Assembly: GCF_002262885.1 (NCBI RefSeq)
Contig: NZ_NKYF01000043.1
Span: forward strand, 1-57,400
Reading direction: 5' to 3'
Length of the DNA stretch: 57,400 nt
DNA from: Pseudonocardia sp. MH-G8
GTDB lineage: Bacteria; Actinomycetota; Actinomycetes; Mycobacteriales; Pseudonocardiaceae
Positions 57,123 to 57,400 of this stretch are shown piece by piece (within the stretch, counting starts at the first letter, position 1; each line of letters starts with the position of its first letter). The position numbers and the translations under genes were made by a program. The notes beneath the pieces were generated by a model. That model searched no databases. It worked only from the letters and a program-made list of their open reading frames with translations, and was not told the DNA's origin.

Positions 57123-57400
57123 GTGCAGTTGCAGGTGGCGTTGGATGTGTTGGATCTTCCGTCGGCGTTGAGCCTGGCGGATCAGGTGGCCGAGCATGTG
57201 GACATCCTGGAGTTGGGGACGCCGTTGGTGAAGTCGGCGGGTATCGCGGCGGTGTCTGCGGTGAAGGCGGCGCATCCGGACAAGTTGGTGTTTGCGGATC
57301 TGAAGACTGCGGATGCTGGTGAGTTGGAGGCGGGGATGGCGTTCGAGGCGGGTGCGGATCTGGTGACGGTGATGGGTGCCGTGGACGACGACACGGTGCG
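57123..57400 (+). CDS. hxlA: 3-hexulose-6-phosphate synthase (partial, N-terminal)
   Basis: The GTG at 57123 follows gaggagaattgtc, and the frame is open to the window end (92 codons). It begins MQLQVALDVLDLPSALSLAD, then EHVDILELGTPLVKSAGI, AHPDKLVFADLKTADAG and EAGADLVTVMGA. VALD, ELGTPL and DLKTADAG are the active-site strands of HPS in the OMP-decarboxylase superfamily. HPS condenses formaldehyde with ribulose 5-phosphate (ribulose monophosphate pathway) and serves for formaldehyde fixation or detoxification. The coding strand uses G- and T-ending codons (ttg, gtg, gcg, gat) far more than its neighbours. A 6-phospho-3-hexuloisomerase gene would be expected beyond the window. Confidence 0.88.
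   Translation, partial: MQLQVALDVLDLPSALSLADQVAEHVDILELGTPLVKSAGIAAVSAVKAAHPDKLVFADLKTADAGELEAGMAFEAGADLVTVMGAVDDDTV

Noticed and set aside
1..57400. CRISPR array, rRNA or tRNA genes
   Set aside because: No regularly spaced repeats, no rRNA-like stretches and no recognisable tRNA cloverleaf with TTCGA-type loop were found by eye; a tRNA scan would be decisive.

Overview
The window is high-GC, densely coded DNA with GTG starts, ATGA/GTGA gene overlaps, and many TetR, GntR, IclR, MarR and LuxR-type regulators beside catabolic clusters. This fits a filamentous actinomycete; gene content suggests the Pseudonocardia/Amycolatopsis group, which is inference. No rRNA, tRNA or CRISPR array was seen. 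It reads as an accessory catabolic region with many small regulator-plus-enzyme modules and many decayed genes.

Left part (1-10.8 kb): tail of a Gfo/Idh/MocA oxidoreductase; a coupled trio of TrxR-like flavoprotein, DUF1684 protein and DHA2 drug exporter; then a minus-strand aromatic cluster (GntR regulator, FAH hydrolase, extradiol dioxygenase, AAHS aromatic-acid importer, FAD hydroxylase, secreted esterase). The cluster could take an aromatic ester from outside the cell through ring cleavage.

10.8-19.9 kb: a truncated ECF sigma factor, a group D flavin monooxygenase, TetR and SnoaL-like genes, then a zone of decay. The zone holds a frameshifted SnoaL gene, a frameshifted TetR, aldo/keto reductase remnants and another scrambled gene, mixed with intact SDR, WrbA-like and TetR genes.

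19.9-29.7 kb: a LacI-controlled module (D-2-hydroxyacid dehydrogenase; substrate-binding protein, two permeases and an acyltransferase fused to an unrecognised C-terminal domain) with two matching palindromic operators in the divergent promoter region. Next come a TetR/SDR pair with a perfect double operator, paralogous to the decayed pair at 15 kb, and a rhodanese.

29.9-37.4 kb: a truncated esterase abuts a visibly lower-GC segment with a Tat-exported amidohydrolase. Then come an MprA/MprB-like two-component system, an IS3 remnant, a divergent SDR/AraC pair and a GNAT acetyltransferase.

37.6-44.4 kb: an IclR regulator divergent from six tightly overlapped genes (DUF6282 amidohydrolase-like, cupin, HpaI aldolase, MHS transporter, cyclase-family hydrolase, luciferase-like oxidoreductase). 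I know no described pathway with this gene set; it is the best candidate here for a new catabolic system.

44.5-57.4 kb: nitroreductase/TetR and hydrolase/MarR divergent pairs with clear operators, an XRE regulator, a frameshifted SDR, a large LuxR-family ATPase regulator flanked by a 63-bp copy of its own tail, a decayed and an intact S9 peptidase on either side of a third SDR of the same family, a flavodoxin stub, and the start of 3-hexulose-6-phosphate synthase running off the window.
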